This document shows positions 34,248-44,900 of a stretch of DNA of 64,000 nt, piece after piece. The stretch is taken from contig JAIXMR010000099.1 of NCBI GenBank assembly GCA_025677835.1, positions 1 through 64,000 of the forward strand. The letters run 5' to 3'. The translations under genes were made by a program, and so were the position numbers. Position 1 is the stretch's first letter. Each line of letters opens with the position of its first letter. The stretch comes from Sporodiniella umbellata. Lineage: Eukaryota; Mucoromycota; Mucoromycetes; Mucorales; Rhizopodaceae. Under the pieces are notes generated by a model that was given only the letters and a program-made list of their open reading frames with translations, did not search any database and had not been told where the DNA came from.

Positions 34248-34792
34248 AAATAGTTGTTTTCCATGTGGCTTGAACCTCTCAATGCGGACGAATGCACGAT
34301 GGATGCTTATTTCGGTCACCTTCCTTGGCCTGTCAAATCACTTGTCTTTTTTAAAAAACAAAAACAGGTCACACAGCAACTTTTAGCCCAGCGTGATGTT
34401 TTGGTGCGAGAAGAAGTAAACGAGTTTTTATCTATAGCCATGGACAAAAGATCTCAACATATCTATTTAGGTCTATCACCAAGCAGCACAAACATTAGAA
34501 GCACTCTCGGTTAAATTAGGTCAAGATCCTTATTTCTTTCAATCCACGTAAGCCTTTATTTTTCTACAAAAAACATCTCTTTCTTATCCTGCTTAGTGAG
34601 CCTACTTGGTTTGATGCCGTCGTTTTCTCGGTACTTCATTGTGCTCTTCTAAATACCATCCAAGATCATGGAAAACATACAAAGGAAGATATCAGACAGG
34701 CTCGTACCTTGAGTCAATTGATCCGTCAACATGAAAATCTCTTTCACTATGTCAAATCCATTCATGACACTTGGTTTCAACCACCCCAATAA
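33550..34792 (+). CDS. Metaxin-like mitochondrial outer-membrane protein
   Basis: Likely subunit of the SAM sorting complex (Sam37/Sam35/metaxin family) at the mitochondrial surface. Seven exons give about 320 aa. The start MTIETASSRFGELPRLELP is followed by the glutathione-S-transferase-like N-domain: DTLYIYGPSKRTQGFDMDCLQMQ, then IYLNFCGIHY, ASPSGKLPFLTTVAG and HDIHRWLKER. The C-domain has FSMWLEPLNADECTMDAYF, ALEALSVKLGQDPYFF and PTWFDAVVFSVLHCALL, a typical metaxin ending. One intron contains a 47-nt T run followed by 10 A. No transmembrane helix is evident. It is tail-to-tail with RNase P p30, 24 bp between stops. Confidence 0.88.
34194..34250. repeat. 47-nt poly(T) run with 10-nt poly(A), in intron
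   Basis: T47 (34194-34240) followed directly by A10 and then TAG, the acceptor of a metaxin intron. The longest homopolymer in the window. Confidence 0.9.
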
Positions 34793-34816
34793 TAATATAT
34801 TAAAAAAGAGAGAGAT

Positions 34817-35914
34817 TTATTGTTGTTTTTTCTTTTCTTTTTTGGCTTTTTTGGCTGACGGTAGGTTGTTTTCCTCGTTGTTTTTACGTTTCGTGTCCAG
34901 GGCTGGTTCTAATGAACGCACGGTAGCATGATAGGTGCATTTTCTGGTTTCTGTAGACATGGGTAAGTCACAACTCGAAAAGAGAAGGGTTCACTTGCCT
35001 GCTTTCTTTAATAAGCGTGTATAGTTGATCGAGAGAGAAGCCTCGATTTGATCTTGGGTCATACCAAAAAGTGCGCCCCTTTCAAAAAAAAAAATGAAAA
35101 CCATAGATCGTTTAGAGCAATCGACTTACAATATTCTTAAATCAGCAGGTTTTCTGATTTCCAAAGCTCTTAAGGCTTCACTTGAAAAGATGAGGTTATG
35201 TCCTCGGGTGACTTCCACCAATCGTTTCACACTACTGAAGAAAGCAGACTTTTTGCTGGCATCTTTTTGGAGGTCAAATGACTTGGATCAAAGAAAAGGG
35301 CACTTACTTCTAAACGATTGAGCATAGCAAATTTCGAAAAAGATACCGCGACTTACAGCCACTTGGGCAGAAGCGTAATTAGGTGAGGTTTTGGCAAAAG
35401 CTAAATCAAGTGAAATAATGTCGATGTCTAGGTTTTGACAGGCATGTTTACACACTTCCACATTGGTTGGGCGTACGGCAAGTATATCAAGATGGTTTGA
35501 ACTCGTAGAACTCGACTAAGTCAAGAAAGTCAATCATCATTAGCAAAAAAAAAATAAATAAAATAAAAAGGTTTACAAGTTGATAGTTTTGTTTGCTGTT
35601 TTCAATCTCAATCGTGGCTCTCGTTAACTGTGTCATATTCGGAAAACGTTCAGGCCGAATAGGCGCTATAGCCTAAAAGAACTATCAATAAACATTCCCC
35701 TACTCAACATTTGGCTTACTTTCACATCGGAGGCACCCAGAGAAGACGTGACATTTAACGCAACCGTACTTGGGTACGCTTTGACTGCATTAGTTTTGTT
35801 CTTCTTTATTAAAGCAGTCTTACTCGAATAAATACGCTCCAAGATCTTTTCTATACGTTCTAATTCTTTGGCTGTTTGATTTTTTGGGTATGGAATGTTG
35901 AAATCGTACAACAT
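34817..35914 (-). CDS. RPP1: RNase P/MRP subunit p30 (Rpp1/RPP30)
   Basis: Protein subunit of nuclear RNase P and RNase MRP, which process tRNA and rRNA precursors. Start MLYDFNIPYPKNQTAK (35914) and a downstream KAYPSTVALNVTSS segment match the family's N-terminal region; later exons give IRPERFPNMTQLTRAT, SNHLDILAVRPTN and LDIDIISLDLAF, all features of the TIM-barrel-like p30 fold. A basic tail ends AKKAKKEKKKQQ before TAA at 34817. About 300 aa. A poly(A/T) run of ~25 nt lies just 5' of the start codon. Convergent neighbour: metaxin. Confidence 0.87.
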
Positions 35915-37517
35915 TTTTGTAACGAAAAAAAAAAAAAAAAAAAAAAAAAAGGTTTTGACAGTCATGCTGAGTCGATAAAAAGCGTGTATGTTCACCTTGG
36001 GTAGGACATCGAATTGAATAGGCTTACACGAAAGCTTCTCTCCAAACAGAGTTAGTCTGTGCTATGACTCTTTCTTCATTTTTACATAAAAGAACAAACC
36101 AGGTTCTTTTTAGATCCTAAAAAGGTATTTCTTTGTATACCCAACATGAACCATCAGAATAGGTGTTTTTAAACAAGAGCTTGTTTAAAATAAATGATTT
36201 GTACCCATACATATATCGAGAGTGGACTTGCGCAAATACATATATATGTATATAACCCACTTTCTTCACTTGGCCAAGCAAAAACTTGATCCTAGGCAGT
36301 CGATGGTTACACGCAATAGAAAAGCGGAGAAAACTTAAAAAATAGAATGACTTGTAAAAATGTCTGATGACTCGATGTAAATATGTAATGGAATGATTTT
36401 TTCCTATCTGTTATGCAGTGGGGGGATTACCAGGGAAAAGCAAAAGTTACACTAAAGTATCTATTTTAGATATGCATTTATCATGTTGGATTCTATTTGA
36501 CATTCTATGCATAGAAGCAAAAAGGAGATAAGAAAATAAAGGAGAAAATAATACTTAGAGTGTAGATCAGAAAGAAGAGCAAAACAAAAAGGTACATATA
36601 AATAAAGGATTCCCTTAATCAACTCTCTATTTAAACATAAATATACTTTATGAAAAGAATCTTTAGATTGACTTTGATTCAGGGGGGGGGAGGAGGATCT
36701 TGGATCAAAAGAAATCCAAGTTGAAAAACACAGTCAAAAAAAATAGATCTTGTAAAATAGCGCGTTGAATTTGACCCTCCCATTTAAAATAAACAAATAC
36801 TTTCTAGAATTTCAAACGCAAACTGATTTACAAATCTTCAAATGCAATTCTGTCTTTTGACACATTCAATCTACGCTTTCTTTCTATCAAAAGTGTTTTT
36901 AACGTAAATAAGAAATTATTTAGTATCAGTATTTTTATTATCGCTTTTTTTTTTTTTTTTTTTTTTTTTTTGGTTATCAAAGCAGTGCTTTTCAAGATTC
37001 CTTTTGCCCTTTTGGTTTATTCAACTACCTTCTTTGATTTATAAAAAGAATGTGTCAAAATAATAATAAAAAACATGGCTCCGGAAGAAAGAAGCTCCGC
37101 TTGTTTTTTTTTTAATATGAAAAAAAAAAAAAAAAAAAAAAAACAGGTGACAGGTCTAGGCTGTCAACAATAGTCCCATTGGCACATTGACTCTATTGTT
37201 TTCTTATTGTTTTAAAGTAGTAGACTGAATAATAATAATAATAATAATAGTCAATTCACAATTTTAGTTTAGAAAAACAATTATTATTTTTTTTAGGGTC
37301 TAAACAAAAGAGCCATCATTCTAAAGCTAGTCGGGCCTTTGATAGGGCTTTCTTGGCTTCAAGTATAGCCGATAAGCAATAAACGATGGATGAGTAATCT
37401 GAGACAGAACTGTCAAAAGTCTGAGGAAGATTTGTAATAAGAAAAAAAAAATTTTTTTTTTTCTATAGTTGTTTTATTACTTTTGAAAGAAACCATTTGG
37501 GTTCTCTAAAAAATATG

Positions 37518-37552
<35 letters not shown>

Positions 37553-38343
37553 AACGGAATTTGAGTATTTGAAATGTGGAATAGATGCTAGAAAAACTCT
37601 GAGAGAAAGCGAAACATGGTTGCTTGATCTGTAGCGTCATGCTGAGTACTCATCGTTTTGTACGTAAGCCGTCATTCTTACAGACATGCGTCTTTTGAAA
37701 AGAATTGTAAAGGGATGATACTAGTAAAAGCATGAGGGGGTTGATAAGGAGATCTACTCGGCAGCCAAGGTTAACCGAGGTTAAAAAGTATGAGGTTACA
37801 TTGATTATAAAACAATTAAAAGTAGACAATAGGCCGATCCGGTTGGTCAGCACAAGAAAAAACCTAAAGTGATAGACCGAGTGAGATTAGTAAGTGAATG
37901 ATAAGGGGGAATATGAGAAAGAGAGAGAGAGAGAGAGGGAAACATTTGGTAGTAGACGTGAATTCCCTGAAAAAGGAGATATGCACTGTGTCCAAATACA
38001 CACACACACACACACACATAGATATATTTATAGTTATATATATATATTTATATACATACACGTCTATCAGAAATTGAATATGGCATGTCTTTCAATCTAT
38101 GGAAACAAAGGAAAGCAAAGAATTTGTAATTGTCAAAAGCCTGAAATTGCTAAATTTAGAGATCACTAAGCTTTTTGTTTTGGGCCCTGGTGAATACAAG
38201 TGGGCTCCGAATGGCGCTGCAGATCCAAATATAGAAACCAGGTGGTGTCACTTGGTCAACTGGTATTTATTGATTGGCCCAGGTGGTTACTCAAATTTAA
38301 TCGCTTACATATAAAAAGAGGTTGAGAATTTCTTTGCTACTCT

Positions 38344-38380
<37 letters not shown>

Positions 38381-38434
38381 TACTCTTTTTTTTTTTTTTT
38401 ATTCTTTCCATCATAAACACATACAAAAATACAA
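35915..38434. other. Gene-poor A/T-rich region
   Basis: 2.5 kb with homopolymers (T near 36940-36971, A near 37121-37143, T near 37520-37548), AAT repeats near 37230, (GA)n at 37918-37937 and (CA)n at 37999-38019. A weak 71-aa ORF at 38099-38314 is less A/T-rich but has no recognisable features. No supported gene. Confidence 0.45.
38346..38374. repeat. (CT)n repeat upstream of orphan gene
   Basis: CT dinucleotides 60-90 bp before the start at 38435, followed by a T run. Pyrimidine tracts before start codons recur in this window. Confidence 0.8.
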
Positions 38435-38836
38435 ATGCTTGATTATTCACGAAGCAATTCCAGTTGTTCCAGTAAATCACATCACCATTCTATCTGGTGC
38501 AAGTTTGGAAAGTTATTTCATCACAAGAGCAATTGTAGTTCCTCTGCATCCTCTACACGTACAGGTTACTTTTCCCGTAGACGTAGTAGCTCCACCTTGT
38601 CTACCAAGAGTGCTGATTTTGACAGCCACCGAAAACAAAGGAAACAACTGGTCCACAACAACCAAGAACCTTCTGCTCTTATCATACCTCCTTTCAGCCC
38701 CACCTACCTCAAAACAAACGAATTCCCTTACTCCAACTTTTATGTCAAGCTCCCTGACGGCCGATGGATGGTGAGATATAGAGATGGTAATCGCGACATT
38801 CTACGCACAGACTTTGTCGATGGATATCTCATTTAA
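38435..38836 (+). CDS. Small Ser-rich protein of unknown function
   Basis: Single exon, 133 aa, not recognised. The first half is Ser/His/Lys-rich and looks disordered (SSKSHHHSIWCKFGKLFHHK). The C-terminus looks folded and more distinctive: YSNFYVKLPDGRWMVRYRDG and then RDILRTDFVDGYLI. The mix of a disordered start and a compact, aromatic end speaks for a real protein. It stands alone in A/T-rich DNA. A pyrimidine-rich leader precedes the ATG. No signal peptide or membrane segment was seen. Confidence 0.68.
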   Translation: MLDYSRSNSSCSSKSHHHSIWCKFGKLFHHKSNCSSSASSTRTGYFSRRRSSSTLSTKSADFDSHRKQRKQLVHNNQEPSALIIPPFSPTYLKTNEFPYSNFYVKLPDGRWMVRYRDGNRDILRTDFVDGYLI

Positions 38837-40162
38837 CTACAATAACTCTTTTATGTATATACTTATAGAGAGATTCCCCCCCCTTTTCTGTAAAAGTATA
38901 TATTCGTTTATATATACATCTTCTCTATATGATACCATGAATCCCCTCACCTCTCTTTTTATACCACTTTCAAACCAACAGAGCATCATATCATTTTCAT
39001 TCAATTATTTATTTTGTAAAACTTACACTCAGCAACTATAGTAATAATAATAAAAAAAAAAAAAAAAAAAGGAACTTCTTTCTTTTCTATATATTTTGTT
39101 TTAATCTTACCTGCAGATCTTTCTTTTATACCGCTTTCTCACAGAGTTAATTAAACTATCTTTTTAAAGAACTCAAAAAATGAATAAATAGATTTAGGAT
39201 ACAAAAATTTTTTCAATGTTATTTTTGTTTCCAAACTCTTTTTAGTATACAAAAAACGAGATGTTACATATCTCAGCTCAAGAGTTCCCCCCAAAAAAAA
39301 AAAAAAAGAGGTAAAAGCCCATTCGGTTTGTTGTTTCATTTTCTCGTTTTACTCTTTTTCTGTTTGAAACCATTGTTTAAAACAAGAACGCGTCTAGAGA
39401 AATTCAACATTAAAAAGTCACTTTGCAATCACCAAAATAAAAAAAAAAAAAAAAAAAGCCCAGGTTTCACAAGTAATAAAAATAAACTCCCTTTTTTCTG
39501 TATCTTTCAAAAAGAAATAGTTCCATCAAAATGACATACAAGTATTTTTAGTGCCTTTTGACTACAAAGGTTGAGAAAGTGTCGAATGACGCCTAAAAAC
39601 AAATAGTATGCTCTAACTGACAACAGAAGATTACCTATTCTGTAAAGAAATCAATCCAATTTTAGGGATTTTGAATGGTTGCACTCAATAAACTTTCTTT
39701 TGAGCCACTCGATGTTTTTGTAAAGTCAATGACATAATAATAAACCATGCCAAGTTTATAAAATCCTTGAAAAATAAAAACTGCTTTCTCATAATGTACT
39801 CAAAGAACTTTCTTTTTTATTGATTTAAATCTTTTTAAGGTAAACTTGTACTATTCTTCTCAATCTTGATGATATCAACTCTGTCCGTCTGAAACGCTAT
39901 TTTTTGCTTTGATCAAAAACTCTTAAAAATGTAATTATACATTGTTTGACAAAAACAGTCTGATGTCTGAAATAATAGTTTTTTTTTTCTAGAGTGATGT
40001 GCATGAATCCATATAAAAAAAAAAGTGGCGCAATATGTGCGTGACTTGCTATTCTATTATGCTACCGACCAAGGTTTTGCCCAAAAAAAAAAAAAAAACT
40101 CCCCCTATTCCTTTTTTTTTTTTTTTTTTTTTTTTTTGACAGCAAAAAGCTTCAATTACACC
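38837..40162. other. Intergenic region before UTP15
   Basis: 1.3 kb of A/T-rich DNA with homopolymers near 39053, 39295, 39440, 40083 and 40113. No supported gene; ORFs here are Lys/Phe-rich products of A/T runs. Confidence 0.5.
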
Positions 40163-41851
40163 ATGGATTATAAAAAGACAATAGCCAAAAAACAGGCCAA
40201 AATTCAAACCAGCAAAAAAACACCTGAAACAAGATATTGGAAACAATTCAAGGTATTTATAGATTCTAATTGAACGATCAAGAGCTCACTTTTTTTTTTT
40301 TTTTTTTTTTTTTCCTACAAAAGTCACCTATTGTCATTAAAGAATATGCCAGTGTTACTTCCATCAACTTTTCACCTATTTCACCTTTCGATTTTGCTGT
40401 CACATCGTCCACTCGTGTCCAAGTGTATTCTTCAAAAACACATCAACCTAAAAAGACGATTTCTAGATTTAAAGACGTTGCGTATTCAGGAAGTTTTCGT
40501 CAAGACGGTAAATTAATCGTTGCTGGTGATGCTACCGGGCTAGTACAGATGTTTGATGGTGGCTCTCGTGCTATCTTGAGAACCTTTAAAGGCCATGAAC
40601 TGTAAGTGTGCTTGTTATCAAAACTCTCGTTTTGACCGAAAATCTCAATAGACCTACCCAAGTGACACAATTTACAACGAGTAAATCCAACATTATGTCT
40701 GCTTCAGACGATAAAACAGTACGTCTATGGGATATTCCGACTGGAAATAGTGTCAACATTTTTGATGAGCATGAGGATTACGTTCGAGCAGGCGTTGTCA
40801 GTCTTGAGAACCCCAATCTGGTGATCAGTGGCGCATACGATCAGACAGTGAAATTATGGGATATGAGACAACAGGAAAGTGCAATGACAATGAACCACGG
40901 AGCACCCGTTGAATCGCTTTTGATGTATCCTAATGGAGCTGCCGTCATTTCTTCGGGTGGACCTACTGTAAAAGTGTGGGATCTCTTGAGCGGCGGGCGA
41001 TGCATTCACACCTTGTCAAATTTTCAAAAGACAGTCACTAGTATGTGCTTTGACGGTTCGGCTTCACGATTAGTGACAGGTTCACTTGATCAACACGTTA
41101 AAATCTTTGATGTACAGGACTATAAGGTTGTACACAGTGTAAAGTACCCAGCTCCCATCCTCAGCGTCGGTCTGTCACCGGATGATACCCATCTGGCTGC
41201 AGGTATGGCTAACGGCCTCCTCTCTATCCGTCAAAGACAACTCAAGGCTTCCGAAAAAGCCCTCAAGAAAAATACACAGGATTATATCAAGGCAGGTACT
41301 TACAAATACTTTATGCGCGGACAAACCAATGCCCCTGTTGATGACGATTACGTGGTGGAGAGTACAAAGAGACAGAAATTAAAAAAATACGATCAATTCA
41401 TCAAAGTGTTTCAATACGCAAACGCTCTGGATGAAGTCTTGAAAACCAGCGCTCATTCTCCTCCTATCGTTACCGCAGTCTTACAAGAGCTCATCCATCG
41501 TGATGGCCTCAAACAAGCCATCACAGGCCGTGATGATGTATCGCTAGAGCCTATGATGCGCTTCTTGATCAAAAATATCCATCACCCAAGATACACAAAT
41601 TTACTTGTGGACGTTTCAGAAGCATTGATCGGTAACTCAACCACTTTAATGATATACTGTTATTCATGTTTTATTTTTCAGATTGTTATACACGTGTCTT
41701 TGGTCAATCTCCACTCATTGATGATCTTCTGTCTAGACTAACAGCTAAAGTTAAACAAGAAATCAAATTACAAAAAGAACTGATTGAAACAATGGCTGCT
41801 TTAGACATGCTGTTTGCAAAATCAAGTTCTATCACACCTGTTGTCAAATAA
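40163..41851 (+). CDS. UTP15: U3 snoRNP protein UTP15
   Basis: Component of the small-subunit processome (t-UTP/UTP-A subcomplex) in the nucleolus, needed for 18S rRNA maturation and rDNA transcription. Four exons (40163-40252, 40324-40601, 40652-41631, 41682-41851; 1518 nt) give 505 aa, against ~513 in yeast. WD40 repeats are visible: ATGLVQMFDGGS, SDDKTVRLWDIPTG, AYDQTVKLWDMRQ, GPTVKVWDLLSGG and SLDQHVKIFDVQD. The UTP15 C-terminal domain follows: KKYDQFIKVFQYANALDEVL, TAVLQELIHRDGLKQAI and LLVDVSEALI. The start MDYKKTIAKKQAKIQ was chosen because exon 1 then reads in frame. A T run lies in the first intron. Confidence 0.95.
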
Positions 41852-41867
41852 ATACTCTGAATACATA

Positions 41868-41892
41868 TATGTATATATATATATATATATAT
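41868..41892. repeat. (AT)n repeat between UTP15 and UBR1
   Basis: AT repeat followed by a G-rich tract in the 148-bp spacer between two convergent stop codons. Confidence 0.8.
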
Positions 41893-41999
41893 AAAGGGGG
41901 GGGGAGGGGAAAACAAAAAGACAAGACGTGAGTTGTACTTTATCCCATTATTTTATTGGATTTTACATAATATACATTTGGAACGGATGGGTGAGAATT

Positions 42000-44900
42000 C
42001 TAGAAAGTTTCCCAATCGGTTTCACTTTGAGTTAATTCCATTCTTCTTCTAATGAATAAAGGTACTGTATGAGATAGCCACATCTGTCGAAGTTGTTCAT
42101 ATCTCTTGTCATTTAAAAACTGGGGCGATCCTCTTTTAAGGAAAATATCGGCTTCTCCGTGGTTATCTAAATAGGGTGCATTCATAATACTACCTCCACT
42201 GTCATGCAGGAGCGCAAGATAGCAATCCTTAACAACCATGTACAATCCAACATCGCCCCCACATCTATGTAAACAGATCAAAATCAATCGATATTTTGAT
42301 TTTTCTTTGAAAAAAAAAAAAAAAAAATCAAGGAGAGAGGATATGCAAGGTATACATTTTTTTTTTTTTTTTTTTCTTAAAAATCTTGTTTACCTTTTCA
42401 TGTGCGTATTACATTCACCCTTATTTTCTTGAAAACAACACATTTGCCGAGTACAAACAAACGTACCACAAATCAAACAGATAGCCGAGTGTTCAGGGAC
42501 TGTACCACAGTTTTCGCACACCCTTTTCACACTTTCATCAATCAGATGATCCAAGCGATAAGGTAGATTGACTAATCGATATTTTGTTGGCAGTCTCAGC
42601 GAGATCTGCATTGAGTCATGACACTTAAAATCTTCAAGCCAGCCTGTCAAGAGCGTTTTCTCCGAGTCGTTCAAGTCAAAAACAGAATCAAACCGAGGAA
42701 GCCTGAGGATCTCTAAAAGCTCATCGTATTCGCAGACCGGTGTTTCTCCCACCATCGAGGTATCTGAAGGTGCTTGAGGAATGAAACCATGATGAACAAC
42801 CATGAGTAAGAGCGATTTACGGAGATAAGGCAGGGTGTATAGACGCACCAAGGCTGCAAATCCTTCGTTACCTAGCTGGTTACGCACCTTCTCTATCTCT
42901 GAAAAGCCAATCGTTTTCAGCACACAGTCTATAAAGCCTTCAAACTGGCTATTTTCTGTCTGTCCATGACGTAAACTCTCGAGGGATTGGCTCAAAAGGG
43001 GGTCTTTCAACAGCTCTTTGTTTCTCAAGATAGCTTGCGCAATACCTATGACAGCCACCGCTACTTCTGCTATATAAAGCACACGCATCAAATGGTAAGG
43101 CTCAATCGAAGGGTGGTCTTCAGTAGAAAAGCCGAGATGAACCAATACATTGAACGGGTTGTCCATAAGTAAAGGAATACGGTTGGGCGTCTGAGGTACA
43201 ATCTTGTTCAAGTCTTGTTTCAGGATTACCTCTCTTACCCGTGGCTCATCAGTTTGCCAAGGGGTGTCCATCAGCCTGGACACAAGGGTGTTTGTCAAAG
43301 CAAGAATCTTCAAGATCACTTGCGATGTTTTTGAAACGTCATCAATAAAAGTGCCCGTATGTTCAACCATAAGATCTTTAACACGGGTGTTTTTTGAACC
43401 TCGCTGGGCAATTTCACGATTGCCGATAGTGTAGGCGTACATGTCATAGAGTTGAATCAATGAGTTTTTTAGATCAATAGTGTTGACGTTGGGTGAGTTT
43501 CCTCTGGATTTGTGAATTGCTTTCATAAGTTTGTTATAAAGGAACTGAAGTTTTTCTTTATCGTAAGCCGAGAGGTGAAAGTCTTGTTCAGAGGCAGGTA
43601 TCTTGTTTGTTTCAGTATGTAGGGTCCAGTGAACATTCGTAGCTAATGTCTGCAAGTTCTTGTTGAACTCTTCATAGGGTGTTGAAGGAGCCATCACACC
43701 AGGGAATCTTTCTTTCTTTCCTTTCCAAACAATAGGGACCAGTACATTACCCACCGCTTTACACAACGGACACATGAACCGGGTCTCAGGCTGTCTCAGA
43801 GACAAGCGACGAGTCAGATTGTCCTGATGAACAGATTTTTGATAGGCTTCAAAACATTCCGAGTGCACCAGATGACCGCAAGAAGAGATGTCAACACCAG
43901 ATAAATTGGCAGAACACTCAAACCCATTGAATATTTCTTGATAAGATGTATCTCTTGTCTCCCATGGGTTGTCAGGGTAATTTGCCGATTCTAGTATTTC
44001 AGCCCATACTTCTTTTGAGTCTGGTGTGGCTCTTTGAATTCTTGAATATTGAACAAGGCCCAACATGCCATACAACTTATCATCATCCAAAGCTTCCTGG
44101 CAAACAATACAGTTGTCGGTAGGAAAGTAGCATTTACGTACAATGTCAGTCTCACTTTCAGCATCTGCCCTATTTGCACTATCAAAAGTCATCATCTCCT
44201 CTTCTGTATCTTTGATTTCATCGTCGCTTTTGTACATGTCAGCATGTGTTTCCAAAAATTTGGACTGAGCGTTGGCAAATTGTGACATGATGGCTGCCTG
44301 TCGAGCCTTTGCGGCTGCTTTTTTACGTTCTTTTTCTGATAGTTCATTGCTAGCTTTGGTGTTTTTTTCAGCCAATGAACCATGTTGGGTTTTGATTTTC
44401 CAAGCACCGATAACTTCTTTTGCTTCTTGGGTGCCGGACTCCTCAATCTTATCAATAATGTATCCCAGACGCTTACGAGCGTTAGAGAATCTATCTTCCT
44501 CAACACAATGTAAAATCACAGTCAAAAGGGTGTAATGCGATTTTTCAATCTCATTCACTTGAACAGCGTATTTTTCCTGTGTCACGTTCTTGAAGAAGCT
44601 GGCTTCAGAATGGTTTGGATCTTTTACAGCGAGCATGCCCAGGTAAATGGTCTCATCCAGAACGGTTTCACTTCGGGCCTCTTTAAACATTCTGAAATTC
44701 CAAAGGGAATAAACAAAGATCTGTACAAAGATCTTCGAGTGTAGAAAATTGCCCAGGTGTTGGTAAGGCCCCTTTTCGATCCTACGCACTTTGGGTTCCA
44801 TGAAAAACTCGTCACTCTCTCCCAATGTATTGTCTGGATTTTTCTCGTTCCAGCGTTTTTTAAGTTTGGCCATAGCTTCTTCACGCTCATTACGTGTATA

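Noticed and set aside
38322..38774. 150-aa ORF overlapping the small Ser-rich gene in another frame
   Set aside because: It begins in a CT/T-run leader and ends within the gene; the other frame has the more protein-like C-terminus.
44049..44744. Plus-strand ORFs inside UBR1
   Set aside because: Antisense shadows of a long, well-supported coding exon.
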